Part shown: piece after piece, positions 46,017 through 54,519 of the stretch
Layout: every line of letters starts with the position of its first letter
Position numbering within the stretch: position 1 is the stretch's first letter
From: Sandaracinus amylolyticus
GTDB taxonomy: Bacteria > Myxococcota_A > Polyangia > Polyangiales > Sandaracinaceae
Direction of reading: 5' to 3'
Assembly: GCF_021631985.1 (NCBI RefSeq)
Contig: NZ_CP070225.1
Coordinates: 4,464,001 to 4,528,000 of the forward strand
DNA length: 64,000 nt
Notes under the pieces: model-generated
Databases searched by the model: none
Seen by the model: the letters and a program-made list of their open reading frames with translations, nothing else
What the model was told of the DNA's origin: nothing
Made by a program: the position numbers and the translations under genes

Positions 46017-46256
46017 TTGCCGTCGGGCGCAGCGCTTCTGATCTCGTGGATCGTGACCGCCGGCGTGTGGCTCTTCGTGCACGTCCTCGCGACGGTGAAG
46101 CTCCTGCGATCGGACGCGATCGATCGACGCACGAAGTCGCTCGGGCTGGTGCCGCTGGCCACGCCCTACGTCGCGTGGAAGGCGGGCGCGCGCGTGTCCG
46201 CGGTGCTGTGGGCCGCGCTCGCGGTGCTCTACGTGGTGCTGCGCGCCATGGGCTGA
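46017..46256 (+). CDS. Small two-helix membrane protein with TTG start
   Basis: A 79-residue protein with two hydrophobic helices (about 5-24 and 58-76) joined by a charged loop with LRSDAIDRRTKSLGLVPLATPYVAWK. The start is TTG, 8 nt after a perfect AGGAGG (46003-46008), which makes it credible despite the rare start codon. It lies upstream of trxA by 19 bp to its promoter, and has no known family. It probably sits in the inner membrane. Confidence 0.65.
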   Translation: MPSGAALLISWIVTAGVWLFVHVLATVKLLRSDAIDRRTKSLGLVPLATPYVAWKAGARVSAVLWAALAVLYVVLRAMG

Positions 46257-46275
46257 GCTCGCACGGCAGCTTCGA

Positions 46276-46304
46276 TTGACACCCCCCCGGTGGTTCCCTA
46301 CGTT
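46276..46304 (+). promoter_or_regulatory. Promoter of trxA
   Basis: A perfect -35 TTGACA (46276-46281), 17-bp spacer and -10 TACGTT (46299-46304). The start codon at 46326 follows GGAGG at 46316-46320 by 5 nt, leaving a short leader of about 15 nt. Confidence 0.6.
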
Positions 46305-46325
46305 CACCGCGTTTCGGAGGTGCTC

Positions 46326-46661
46326 ATGGCCGGCAAGAACGTGCTCGTGGTGAACGATCTCAACTTCGAGACCGAGGTGATGAACTCGGACCAGCCGGTC
46401 CTGGTCGACTTCACCGCCACGTGGTGCGGGCCCTGCCGTCAGATCGCGCCCTTCATCGACCAGCTCGCCGACGAGTACGCCGGGCGCGCGAAGGTCGTGA
46501 AGCTCGACATCGACGAGAGCCCCAGCACCGCGGCGCGCTTCGGCATCCGCGGCGTCCCCACGCTCTACGTGTTCAAGGGCGGACGCATCGTCGCGCAGCA
46601 GCAGGGCGCGGCGCCGAAGACGATCCTCGCGCGCCTGATCGACACCGGCATCGGCGCCTGA
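46326..46661 (+). CDS. trxA: Thioredoxin
   Basis: A 111-residue thioredoxin that reduces protein disulfides with electrons from thioredoxin reductase. The active site is ATWCGPCRQ, with the cis-Pro in RGVPTLYVFKGG. Length and sequence match the family without extension. The ATG at 46326 is backed by GGAGG 5 nt upstream. An ORF start further upstream (46290) is not used because it lies on the -10 side of the promoter. Confidence 0.95.
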   Translation: MAGKNVLVVNDLNFETEVMNSDQPVLVDFTATWCGPCRQIAPFIDQLADEYAGRAKVVKLDIDESPSTAARFGIRGVPTLYVFKGGRIVAQQQGAAPKTILARLIDTGIGA

Positions 46662-46685
46662 GCGCGCCGCTCGCGACGAGCGAGA

Positions 46686-46717
46686 GACGCCCTGGTCCCG
46701 CGAGGGATCAGGGCGTC
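46686..46717. terminator. Bidirectional hairpin closing trxA and the pseudokinase gene
   Basis: A 14-bp stem (one G-T pair) capped by a GCGA (GNRA) tetraloop, 25 nt past the trxA stop. It overlaps the last codons and stop (46708-46710) of the opposing gene, so the terminator for one gene is encoded within the end of the other. Confidence 0.55.
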
Positions 46718-48561
46718 GTGCTCTGGAGCTCGCGGAGGCGCTGCTCGATGCGCTGCTGGCGCTCCTGCTCGCGCTGCATCGAGGCGCGATAGAGGAACCC
46801 GGCCCCGACGATCGCGATCGCGATGACCACTGCGCCCGCGATGATCGCGTAGCTCGTCCACGAGGTCGTGCGTCGTGCGGGCCCGCGCGGCGCGGCAGGG
46901 ACGGCGGCGGCGGGGGTCTGCGGGGCAGGTGCGGCCGGCGCCGCGGCGCGCGGCGCGGGCTTGGACGCGTCGAACAGCACCGGGCCCGGCGCGATCATCT
47001 CGCCGCTGTCCGCGGCGCGCGGGCGCGGGATCGGCTTGATGTCGGTGGGCAGCGGCACCGGCTCGGGCTCGCGCGCAGGGCGACGTCGCACGGGACGCGC
47101 GGGCTCGGGCTCGGAGACGATCGCGGGGACCACCACGGGCATGCCCACCGCGGTCGCCTTCGCGCTCGCGATCTTCGGCGTCTTCTTGCCGGGCGCGGTG
47201 GCGCGCAGCTCCTCGAGATCGGTGGGCGCGAGCTCCTGCGTGATCTGCGCCGAGCGACGCTTCGGCGGGGGTGCGTCGAGCGCGATGCCGAGCGCGGCGC
47301 GCACCAGGCGCGGATCGAGCTCGTCGCTCATCGTGTCGCGCGGGTCGACCTTCGCGCCGGGATCGGTCTTGCCGTCGAGCAGCTCGAGCTCCGCGCTCGC
47401 GAGCACGTCGGGCTCGGACGCGAGCGCGGCGCGCACCAGACGCGGATCGAGATCGCTCGCCTCGGGCAGCTGCCCGTCGGGGCCGAGCGCGACGTGCCGC
47501 GCGGTGTCACGCGACGCGGTCGGCGTGATCCCAGGATCGGTGGGCACACGCTCGTCGCTGTCGAGCGACGCCTCCGCCGAGCGCGTGACGCGATCGGTCG
47601 GCGGATCGGCGAACGTCGGGTACGACGAGCTGGTGCGCCGCGAGGGATCGGTCGGCGAGCCCTCGAGCTCCGCGACCTGCGTCGTCTCGTCGGTCGTCGC
47701 GGACGTCGCGACGGGGAAGCTGTCGCGATCGACCTGGGGGACCGGAAGGCGCGCGAGATCGGCGAGCGCACCGACCAATGCGTCGAGCGTCGGGGGCCGC
47801 GCCGCGGGATCGGCGTTGAGCACGCGAGCGAGCTCGATGCCGACCGGGCCGAGCGCCGCCGGCGGCGACGCGCGGCGCATGTCCACGCCGCGCCCGGTGA
47901 GCGCTTCCCACGCGATCGCGGCGACACCCCAGCGATCCGAGGCCCGACCGCCGAGCCCGTCGGCGATCTCGGGGGCGAGGCCCTGACGGAGGCCCGGCTC
48001 GCGCTCGAGCGCGCTCGACACCAGCTCGCCGGACATCGCGGACAGCAAGAAGCCGCCGGTGAGCAGCAGCCCGTCGGGATCGACCCACACGCGATCGGCG
48101 CGCACGTCGCCGTGCCAGAAGAACTCGGGGATCGAGGCGATCGCCGCGGCCAGGCGCGCGACGACCGGGAGCACCTCACGCGGCTCCAGCGTGCCCGCGG
48201 CCTTCGCGCGTCGCGCATCGAGCACCGCGCGCAGCGAGGTGCCGCGCGGCCACGGCTCGACGGTGAGCACCAACGTGCCCTCGCGATCGACGTCGCGCAG
48301 CGGTGAGATCACGCGACCGCCGCCGCCGATCAGCGGGCGCATCCGCTCGACCATCCCGCGCGCGTCGCGCTCACCGAGCAGGCCCGGCGCGGTGCAGCGC
48401 AGGAGGATCGGCGCGTCGCTCTCCTGATCGAGCCCGCGGTAGGTGAGGACGAGCGCGTCGCTCGTGAGCGCTTCGACGATCTCGTAGCGCTCGGCGAGGA
48501 CCTCGCCTTTCCGCGGGGCACGGCCGCCGGGCGCTCCGGTCACCAGCGTCGTGTCACTCAT
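46708..48561 (-). CDS. Membrane-anchored kinase-like pseudokinase with repeated LDPRLVRAAL motif
   Basis: A 617-residue protein. Residues about 30-280 have the fold of a Hanks kinase, but no Gly-rich loop, an Arg where the VAIK lysine should be, HGDVRADRV in place of HRDxKxxN, and TGG in place of DFG, so it should not phosphorylate. A long disordered Pro/Ala/Ser/Thr linker (290-560) follows, containing the same motif LDPRLVRAAL twice (about 405 and 450). One membrane helix (about 565-590, IIAGAVVIAIAIVGAGFL) and a short basic tail end the protein. This is the PASTA/Stk arrangement with a periplasmic tail too short for a sensor. The likely role is a scaffold or decoy of kinase signalling. ATG 48561 is chosen by the kinase-fold start. 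Confidence 0.8.
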   Translation of the reverse strand: MSDTTLVTGAPGGRAPRKGEVLAERYEIVEALTSDALVLTYRGLDQESDAPILLRCTAPGLLGERDARGMVERMRPLIGGGGRVISPLRDVDREGTLVLTVEPWPRGTSLRAVLDARRAKAAGTLEPREVLPVVARLAAAIASIPEFFWHGDVRADRVWVDPDGLLLTGGFLLSAMSGELVSSALEREPGLRQGLAPEIADGLGGRASDRWGVAAIAWEALTGRGVDMRRASPPAALGPVGIELARVLNADPAARPPTLDALVGALADLARLPVPQVDRDSFPVATSATTDETTQVAELEGSPTDPSRRTSSSYPTFADPPTDRVTRSAEASLDSDERVPTDPGITPTASRDTARHVALGPDGQLPEASDLDPRLVRAALASEPDVLASAELELLDGKTDPGAKVDPRDTMSDELDPRLVRAALGIALDAPPPKRRSAQITQELAPTDLEELRATAPGKKTPKIASAKATAVGMPVVVPAIVSEPEPARPVRRRPAREPEPVPLPTDIKPIPRPRAADSGEMIAPGPVLFDASKPAPRAAAPAAPAPQTPAAAVPAAPRGPARRTTSWTSYAIIAGAVVIAIAIVGAGFLYRASMQREQERQQRIEQRLRELQSTTP

Positions 48562-48678
48562 GGAGCGAGCACCTCGAAGGATCGTGGCGCGCGCCGCCAG
48601 CTCGCGTGGGCCCATCCATCGGGCCTTCGAGGGTATTCGAGGCCTGCGCTCCCCGTCGAGGGGCGTCCTCGGAGCGCA

Positions 48679-49125
48679 TCAGCGACGCCCGAGCCCCGTC
48701 GAGCCGAAGCCGCCGTCGCCGCGCGGCGTCGTCTCCAGCGCATCGACCACGTCGATCGCGACGCGCGTGACCGGCGCGACCACGAGCTGCGCGATGCGAT
48801 CGCCGTGACGGATCACGTGCGGCTCGCGGCCGTGGTGCACGAGGATCACCTGGACCTCGCCGCGATAGTCCTCGTCGATCGTGCCGGGCGCGTTGAGCAC
48901 CGTGATGCCGTGGCGCGCGGCGAGACCGCTGCGCGGTCGCACCTGGCCCTCGTGGCCCGGCGGGAGCGCGATCGCGAGACCGGTCGGGACGCGCACGACG
49001 TCACCGGGACGCACCTCGATCGGCGCGTCGAGCGCAGCGGAGAGATCGAGACCGGCGGCACCGTCCGTGGCGTACACGGGAAGCGGCGCATCGTCGCGGA
49101 GACGCTGGATCCGAAGTCGCTCCAT
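48679..49125 (-). CDS. dut: dUTP diphosphatase (deoxyuridine 5'-triphosphate nucleotidohydrolase)
   Basis: A 148-residue trimeric dUTPase that hydrolyses dUTP to dUMP and pyrophosphate, preventing uracil incorporation. Motifs in order: [42 protein letters not shown] and the C-terminal GGFGSTG, which closes on the nucleotide. The ATG at 49125 has GAGGGG 8 nt upstream; GTG 49134 is less likely. Confidence 0.95.
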   Translation of the reverse strand: MERLRIQRLRDDAPLPVYATDGAAGLDLSAALDAPIEVRPGDVVRVPTGLAIALPPGHEGQVRPRSGLAARHGITVLNAPGTIDEDYRGEVQVILVHHGREPHVIRHGDRIAQLVVAPVTRVAIDVVDALETTPRGDGGFGSTGLGRR

Positions 49126-49148
49126 GCTCGACACCCCTCACCAAAACA

Positions 49149-49183
49149 CGAACGCCCCGGAGCGTGGCGCGCCGGGGCGTTCG
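49149..49183 (-). terminator. Intrinsic terminator after pnp
   Basis: A perfect 12-bp inverted repeat (49149-49160 and 49172-49183), 11-nt loop, followed leftwards by TGTTTTGG, in the direction of pnp transcription. It begins 24 nt beyond the pnp stop. Confidence 0.75.
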
Positions 49184-49206
49184 TCGGGATTGCGCTCGTC
49201 GCGCGA

Positions 49207-51633
49207 TCAGTCGTTGTCGCGGTCGTCGCGCGGACGATCGTCGCGCGGGCGATCCTCACGAGGACGATCCTCGCGCGGACGATCCTCGCGCGGACGGTCA
49301 TCACGCGGGCGATCATCGCGCGGACGATCCTCACGCGGACGATCGTCGCGCGGGCGGTCGTCGCGCGGACGGTCGTCGCGCGGACGATCATCACGCGGAC
49401 CCCGATCGCGCGGACCACGATCACGATCGCGCGGACCACGATCACGATCGCGCGGACCACGATCACGATCGTGCGGACCACGATCACGATCACGATCACC
49501 ACGGCCCTCGCGGGGCTCGCGCGCCGGACGCTCCACCCAGCCCTCGGGCTTCGGCAGCAGCGCCTTGCGCGACAGGCGCACGCGGCCCGTCTGATCGATG
49601 TCGGTGACCTGCACCTCGATCTCGTCGCCGAGGTTCATCACGTCCTCGGTCTTCTCGACGCGCTCCCACGCGAAGTCCGAGATGTGACAGAGGCCGTCGG
49701 TGCCCGGCATGATCTCGAGGAACGCGCCGTAGGGCTCCACGCGCTTCACGATGCCCTTGTAGGTCTTGCCGACCTCGGGCTCCGTCGTCAGGCCGCGGAT
49801 CATCTCGAGCGCCTTCTCGGCCGCCTTCGGATCCGCCGACGCCACGTGCACCGTGCCGTCGTCCTCGATGTCGACCTGCGCGCCCGTCGCCTCGACGATG
49901 CCCTTGATCGTCTTGCCGCCGGGGCCGATCACGAGACGGATCTGGTCGGGCTTGACCTTGATCGTCGTGATGCGCGGCGCGTACTTGCTGAGCTCCGGGC
50001 GCGCCGCGGGCATCGCCTCGAGCATCTTGTCGAGGATGTGCAGGCGCGCGTCCTTCGCCTGCGCGAGCGCCTGCTCCATGATCTGCCGGCTGAGGCCGGA
50101 GATCTTGATGTCCATCTGGATGCCGGTGACGCCGCGCTTGGTGCCACAGACCTTGAAGTCCATGTCGCCGAGGTGGTCCTCGTCACCGAGGATGTCCGTG
50201 AGCACCGCGTAGCGATCGCCCTCGGCGATCAGACCCATCGCGACGCCCGCGACCGGCGCCTTGATCGGCACGCCCGCGTCCATCAGCGAGAGCGTCCCGC
50301 CGCACACCGTCGCCATCGAGCTCGAGCCGTTCGACTCGGTGATCTCGCTGACGATGCGGATCGTGTAGGGGAACTCTTCCTTGCCCGGGACCATCTTCGC
50401 GAGCGAGCGCTCAGCGAGGTTGCCGTGGCCGATCTCGCGACGGCCGGGGCCGCGCATCGGCTTCACCTCACCGACGGAGTACGCCGGGAAGTTGTAGTGC
50501 AGCAGGAAGCGCTTCCAGGTGTTGCCCTCGAGCGCGTCGATGCGCTGCTCGTCGCTCGTGGTGCCGAGCGTCGTGGTGACGATGCCCTGGGTCTCGCCAC
50601 GCGTGAACAGCGTCGAGCCGTGCACCCGCGGGAGCAGGCCCATCTCGATCGAGATCGGACGCACGGTCGTGAAGTCACGCCCGTCGACGCGGCGCTTGTC
50701 CGTGAGGACCTGCTCGCGCATCGAGACGTACTTCAGATCCTCGTACGCCTCCTTGATCTCCTTCTCCTTCTCGGCGCCGAGCTCGGGAAGGAGCGCCGCG
50801 ACCACGTCCTTCTTCACCTTCTTGAAGAGGTCGTAGCGCTGGTGCTTGACCGGCGTGTTGATCGCCTTCTTCATGCCCTCGCTCGCGACCTGCGCGACGC
50901 GATCGGCGAGGCCCGGCGTCTTCGCGGGCGGGGTGAACGCCCACTTCGTCGAGCCCGCCGCTTCGCGCATCTGCTCGATGAGCTGGATCGCGGGCTGGAT
51001 CGCGTTCTTGCCGAACCAGAGCGCCTCGACGAGGTCGCTCTCGCTCATCTCGTCGGCCTCGCCCTCGACCATCACGATCGCGTCCTTGCTGGCCGCGACG
51101 ACGAGCTCGCAGTCGCTGCGCTCCTGCTCGGCGTAGGTCGGGTTCGCGACCCACTTGCCGTCGACGCGCCCGACGCGGAGGCCGCCGATCGGGCCCGCCC
51201 ACGGAATCGCCGACATGTGCAGCGCGGCGCTCGCACCGAGCATCGCGAGCACGTCGGTCGGGTTCTCCTGATCGAACGAGAGCACGGTCGCGATGACCTG
51301 CACCTCGTTGCGATAGCCGTCGGGGAAGAGCGGACGACAGGGGCGATCGATCAGGCGCGAGACGAGGATCTCGGCATCGCGCAGGCGACCCTCGCGCTTG
51401 AAGAAGCCGCCCGGGATCTTGCCCGCGGCGAACGTCTTCTCGACGTACTCGACGCTGAGCGGGAGGAAGTCGATGCCGGGGCGCGGCTCGGTGGTGCCGC
51501 AGACCGTCACGAGGACGATCGACTCACCACACGTGACGAGGCAGGAGCCGTGCGCCTGCTTCGCGATGCGGCCGGTCTCCAGCGTGATGACGCGGTCGCC
51601 GACCTTGACGTTCTCTCGGATGAACTGGGACAT
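49207..51633 (-). CDS. pnp: Polyribonucleotide nucleotidyltransferase with repetitive Arg/Asp-rich tail
   Basis: An 808-residue PNPase (usual about 700) that degrades RNA 3' to 5' with phosphate. Two RNase PH-like domains (first about 1-210, second from about 300 with FTRGETQGIVTTTLG and ESNGSSSMATVCGGTLSLMDAG), a KH domain (VIGPGGKTIKGIV) and an S1 domain (YKGIVKRVEPYGAFLEIMPG) are all present. The last 107 residues (702-808) are an RD/RE/RG-rich disordered tail with a RDRDRGP heptad near its start and about 11 pentads of R(D/E)DRP, encoded by 15-bp and 21-bp tandem repeats. Such a tail may bind RNA or a degradosome partner. The ATG is preceded by AGGAG at an acceptable distance. Confidence 0.96.
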   Translation of the reverse strand: MSQFIRENVKVGDRVITLETGRIAKQAHGSCLVTCGESIVLVTVCGTTEPRPGIDFLPLSVEYVEKTFAAGKIPGGFFKREGRLRDAEILVSRLIDRPCRPLFPDGYRNEVQVIATVLSFDQENPTDVLAMLGASAALHMSAIPWAGPIGGLRVGRVDGKWVANPTYAEQERSDCELVVAASKDAIVMVEGEADEMSESDLVEALWFGKNAIQPAIQLIEQMREAAGSTKWAFTPPAKTPGLADRVAQVASEGMKKAINTPVKHQRYDLFKKVKKDVVAALLPELGAEKEKEIKEAYEDLKYVSMREQVLTDKRRVDGRDFTTVRPISIEMGLLPRVHGSTLFTRGETQGIVTTTLGTTSDEQRIDALEGNTWKRFLLHYNFPAYSVGEVKPMRGPGRREIGHGNLAERSLAKMVPGKEEFPYTIRIVSEITESNGSSSMATVCGGTLSLMDAGVPIKAPVAGVAMGLIAEGDRYAVLTDILGDEDHLGDMDFKVCGTKRGVTGIQMDIKISGLSRQIMEQALAQAKDARLHILDKMLEAMPAARPELSKYAPRITTIKVKPDQIRLVIGPGGKTIKGIVEATGAQVDIEDDGTVHVASADPKAAEKALEMIRGLTTEPEVGKTYKGIVKRVEPYGAFLEIMPGTDGLCHISDFAWERVEKTEDVMNLGDEIEVQVTDIDQTGRVRLSRKALLPKPEGWVERPAREPREGRGDRDRDRGPHDRDRGPRDRDRGPRDRDRGPRDRGPRDDRPRDDRPRDDRPRDDRPREDRPRDDRPRDDRPREDRPREDRPREDRPRDDRPRDDRDND
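49212..49490. repeat. Tandem 15-bp and 21-bp coding repeats in the pnp 3' end
   Basis: Units of 15 bp encode R-(D/E)-D-R-P and units of 21 bp encode R-D-R-D-R-G-P. Length variation between strains is expected by slippage. The reading frame is preserved in every unit. Confidence 0.85.
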
Positions 51634-51843
51634 GAAGAGACACTCCTCGAGCGATGCCGGTGTCGCGGCGCGGAGGGGTGCTCGGTCCTCGGTTCCAGGC
51701 CTCGAACGAGATCACGACGAGGGGTGTCGTCGTGCTCGAGGGCTCGAATCGAAGTCCGAACGCTGTCCCTTCTCTCGCGGACGCGCGCCGGCGTTGGGGT
51801 TGGTGGTTGGAACGTGCTGAAGATGGGCGCGGAGACGGAAACG

Positions 51844-51888
51844 AAAAAGCGGATCCCTTCACCGCAATCTGCGGTGCCGGGACCCGCT
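51844..51888 (-). terminator. Intrinsic terminator of rpsO
   Basis: Inner perfect stem CACCGC/GCGGTG with AATCT loop (51860-51876) and an outer arm of 10 bp with one mismatch (51848-51857 and 51879-51888); in leftward direction it is followed by T5 (51844-51848). It lies 30 nt past rpsO stop, before the pnp gene. It could terminate or attenuate read-through into pnp. Confidence 0.7.
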
Positions 51889-51917
51889 CTCTCGCTACGC
51901 GCTCCAACGACCCAGGA

Positions 51918-52187
51918 TCACTTACGGATGCCGAGCGCGCCGATCACCTTGCGGTAACGGTCGACGCTCTCGCGGCGCAAGTAGTCGAGCAGACGGCGGC
52001 GCTGGCTGACGAGCTGCAGGAGACCACGACGCGAGTGGTGGTCCTTCGCGTGCGTCTTGAAGTGCTCGGTGAGGTACTGGATGCGCTCGGTGAGCAGCGC
52101 GATCTGCACCTCGGGCGAGCCGGTGTCGCCCTCGTGCGTGCGGAACTGCTCGATGATCTGCGTCTTGCGCTCGGGGTTCAGAGCCAT
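51918..52187 (-). CDS. rpsO: 30S ribosomal protein S15
   Basis: An 89-residue protein of exactly the family length that binds 16S rRNA early in assembly of the 30S subunit. The hallmarks are [36 protein letters not shown] and the C-terminal [29 protein letters not shown] at 52187 is chosen by length; the longer open frame is shadow. rpsO-pnp gene order is conserved in bacteria. Confidence 0.98.
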   Translation of the reverse strand: MALNPERKTQIIEQFRTHEGDTGSPEVQIALLTERIQYLTEHFKTHAKDHHSRRGLLQLVSQRRRLLDYLRRESVDRYRKVIGALGIRK

Positions 52188-52256
52188 GCGGAAATCTCGG
52201 GAAAACGGGCCAAAAACGAGCGGCCCGGGAACGTCCTGGGCCCTGAAAGTCGGCGG

Positions 52257-52285
52257 AGTATGCGGGCCACCCCCCTGGGCGTCAA
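52257..52285 (-). promoter_or_regulatory. Promoter of rpsO
   Basis: Read leftwards, TTGACG (52285-52280), 17-bp spacer, CATACT (52262-52257). The start codon is about 65 nt downstream of the predicted start site. The leader holds an inverted repeat GGGCC/GGCCC near 52208-52227 where S15 might autoregulate by binding. Confidence 0.6.
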
Positions 52286-52374
52286 GCACGGGTCCGCGGG
52301 CGGGTGGAACCCTGGCGTGAGCACTGGAAAGTGTCAGACTCGCCGTCGCCTTCGGTGGGAAGAAGGGGAGGATT

Positions 52375-53274
52375 ATGCGGAAACGGCTCGGTTTCTTGGC
52401 GTGTGCGATCGTTGCTTTGGCGGGGTGTGGCGGCGACGACGACGACGGGATGATGATGGATCCGGACGCGGGCCCTCCGCCTCCGGCGCTCACCGGCGAT
52501 CTTTCTTGCGTCGGCACGCGCACTGCGCCGACCGGCGGCGCGGCGTCGACGTTCACCGGGCACGTCTACGACTTCCAGAGCGGTGAGGCGAGCAGCGTCG
52601 GTGGCGTCGCCGTCGACTACTTCCCCGACAACGTCGTGTCCGAGGCCTGCGCGGGAACCTGCGTCACGAACACGCCCGGCGCCGATGGCAACGTCGCGGG
52701 CCTGACGGGCATGGAAGGCGCGTGGTTCGCGTACCGCGTCGCGGCCGGCACCGGCAGCGGCGGCAGCGTCCCGGTCCTGACCGTCGGCTACAACCGCCAG
52801 GTCCCCGCGACCGGCGGCACGGCGCAGCTCCCGAGCGTGTCGAGCATGACGATCGGGTTCATCCCGTCGCTCTACCGCCGCATGCGCCTCCCGGGCACGG
52901 CGATCGTGTCGGGCAGCTTCACGGACTGCGCGGGCGCGCCGGTCGGCAACGCGGTGGTCCGCGTGTTCCGCGGCAGCACCGAGATCGCGCCGGGCGCGAA
53001 CCCGACCGACTTCTTCGCCGGCTACTTCGGCAACACCCGCCTGCCGGATGCGACGCGCACCACGACGAACCCGATGAACGGTCTGTTCGCGGCGGCGAAC
53101 GCCGAGGCGACCACGGATCCGATCCGCGTCGAGCTCTGGGGCAGCCGCACCGAGGGTGCCGCGGCGGAGCGCGTGGCCTGCGAGGAGATCCAGGTCTTCG
53201 CGGACGGCGTCACGATCGTGACCCTCGGCCCGCTGCGCAACGACTACGCCGCGGGCTCGCCCTGCGCGGAGTGA
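52375..53274 (+). CDS. Lipoprotein with Cys-rich exported domain, unknown function
   Basis: A 299-residue lipoprotein: signal with lipobox VALAGC (Cys 18), then four Asp, three Met and Pro-rich linker (to about 40). The mature part is predicted beta-rich ([47 protein letters not shown]), with several Cys residues that could pair. Two regions look like carboxypeptidase-regulatory-like or Ig-like strands. GGGGAGGATT precedes the ATG as a good ribosome binding site. Confidence 0.7.
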   Translation: MRKRLGFLACAIVALAGCGGDDDDGMMMDPDAGPPPPALTGDLSCVGTRTAPTGGAASTFTGHVYDFQSGEASSVGGVAVDYFPDNVVSEACAGTCVTNTPGADGNVAGLTGMEGAWFAYRVAAGTGSGGSVPVLTVGYNRQVPATGGTAQLPSVSSMTIGFIPSLYRRMRLPGTAIVSGSFTDCAGAPVGNAVVRVFRGSTEIAPGANPTDFFAGYFGNTRLPDATRTTTNPMNGLFAAANAEATTDPIRVELWGSRTEGAAAERVACEEIQVFADGVTIVTLGPLRNDYAAGSPCAE

Positions 53275-53348
53275 TCGCAGCGCACGCGTGAGCGTCGAAC
53301 GAGGCCGGCGTCGGAGACGACGCCGGCCTCTTCGTTTCCGTCGGGTCT

Positions 53349-54515
53349 ATGATGGGCACCGTGCTCGTTCTCGATCTCGAGCGAGAGCTCTCGGTGCCGC
53401 CGGCGGTCGCGTTCGCGCTGGTGTCGGAGCCCGATCGCATGAACCGCTGGTCCGAGGCGCGCGTCGAGCGCGTGCTGGGCGGCGATGCCGGACATCCGGG
53501 CGGGACCGGCGCGCTCCGGCGGGTGCGGCCGCGGATGATGGGTCGCGAGGTGGTGCTCGAAGAAGTGATCGAGCGCGCCGAGGCGCCGGGGCTGCTCGTA
53601 TATCGCGTGCTCGCGGGCGGCGGCGTGAAGCAGCACCGCGGGACGATCACGATCACCCCGAGCGCGCGCGGATCGCGGGTGCACTGGCGGGTCGAGGCGA
53701 CGCTCGCGGCCCTGCCGCTCGAGTGGGCGGCGCGCGCGGCGCTGCGCCCTTCGCTGGAGCGCAGCCTCGACGCGATGGCGCGCGTCGCGACGGAGATGGA
53801 CGATCACGTCGAGGTCACGCTGCCCCCGCTGCGATCGCTCGACGAGCTCGCGGAGTCGCGCGCCCTGCTGCGCGAGGCCGAGGCGTGTATGGAGTCGCAG
53901 CGCGCCTACGCCGACATGCTGCTCGAGCGCGACGACGATCGCGGGTGGTTCGCGCGGGTGTACGAGCACGTCACCGAGGGCCAGCTGATCGCGTGCGCCG
54001 CGGGGCGCTTCGATCATCCGGCGTGGGTGCTGCGGCTCGTGATCGCGTTCCACGGGCTCTGGGAGGAGAACCTCGCGATCCGGCTCGGGGAGCGCAGCGG
54101 AGACGTCGAGGCGCACTGGGTCAAGGCGCATCGGCGCGCCGAGACCGCGGCGCGCGACGACGCGACGGTGTTCGTGCGCGCGATGCGATCGATCCACGCG
54201 GGGATGCGCGCGCACATCGAGGACGATCTGCCGCGCGCGATCGCGAAGGTGCACCTGTCGAGCTACGCGGGGCGCGCCGATCTCGCGCGGTTCCGCGCCG
54301 ACTACCTGCGCATGGGCGACATCTTCCTCGAGGCCTCGGCGAAGATCCGCGAGGTGCTGCCGCGCGAGGCGTGGACGCCGAGAGAACGCGTGCTCGACGT
54401 GCTCACGCCCGACGCGATGCGCGGGGCGCTCATCGAGAAGCGCTACTACCCGATCGCGCGCCGCAGGCGCGAGGCGTTCGAGCGCGCGGTCGGGCTGGTG
54501 CGCGTGCTCGGGTAG
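53349..54515 (+). CDS. SRPBCC-fold domain fused to a C-terminal helical domain
   Basis: A 388-residue soluble protein. Residues about 5-150 resemble a START/SRPBCC lipid- or polyketide-binding domain (LERELSVPPAVAFALVSEPDRMNRW at the start, HRGTITITPSARGSRVHWRVEA near its middle). The second half is helical with a HxxxE/WxxxH pattern (FHGLWEENLAIRL, DVEAHWVKAHRR) and may be a DUF5995-like domain. The first half could bind an aromatic or lipid ligand. ATG 53349 and 53352 are both possible. Convergent with the PhyH gene, 4 bp between stop codons. Confidence 0.6.
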   Translation: MMGTVLVLDLERELSVPPAVAFALVSEPDRMNRWSEARVERVLGGDAGHPGGTGALRRVRPRMMGREVVLEEVIERAEAPGLLVYRVLAGGGVKQHRGTITITPSARGSRVHWRVEATLAALPLEWAARAALRPSLERSLDAMARVATEMDDHVEVTLPPLRSLDELAESRALLREAEACMESQRAYADMLLERDDDRGWFARVYEHVTEGQLIACAAGRFDHPAWVLRLVIAFHGLWEENLAIRLGERSGDVEAHWVKAHRRAETAARDDATVFVRAMRSIHAGMRAHIEDDLPRAIAKVHLSSYAGRADLARFRADYLRMGDIFLEASAKIREVLPREAWTPRERVLDVLTPDAMRGALIEKRYYPIARRRREAFERAVGLVRVLG

Positions 54516-54519
54516 TCGA

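Noticed and set aside
49207-49500. CRISPR or non-coding repeat array
   Set aside because: The 15-bp and 21-bp units preserve the pnp reading frame and encode the protein tail.
48805-51957. A 1050-codon rightward open frame opposite pnp
   Set aside because: Antisense shadow of a highly conserved PNPase; Arg/Asp/His/Leu-rich composition is an artefact of the GC bias.
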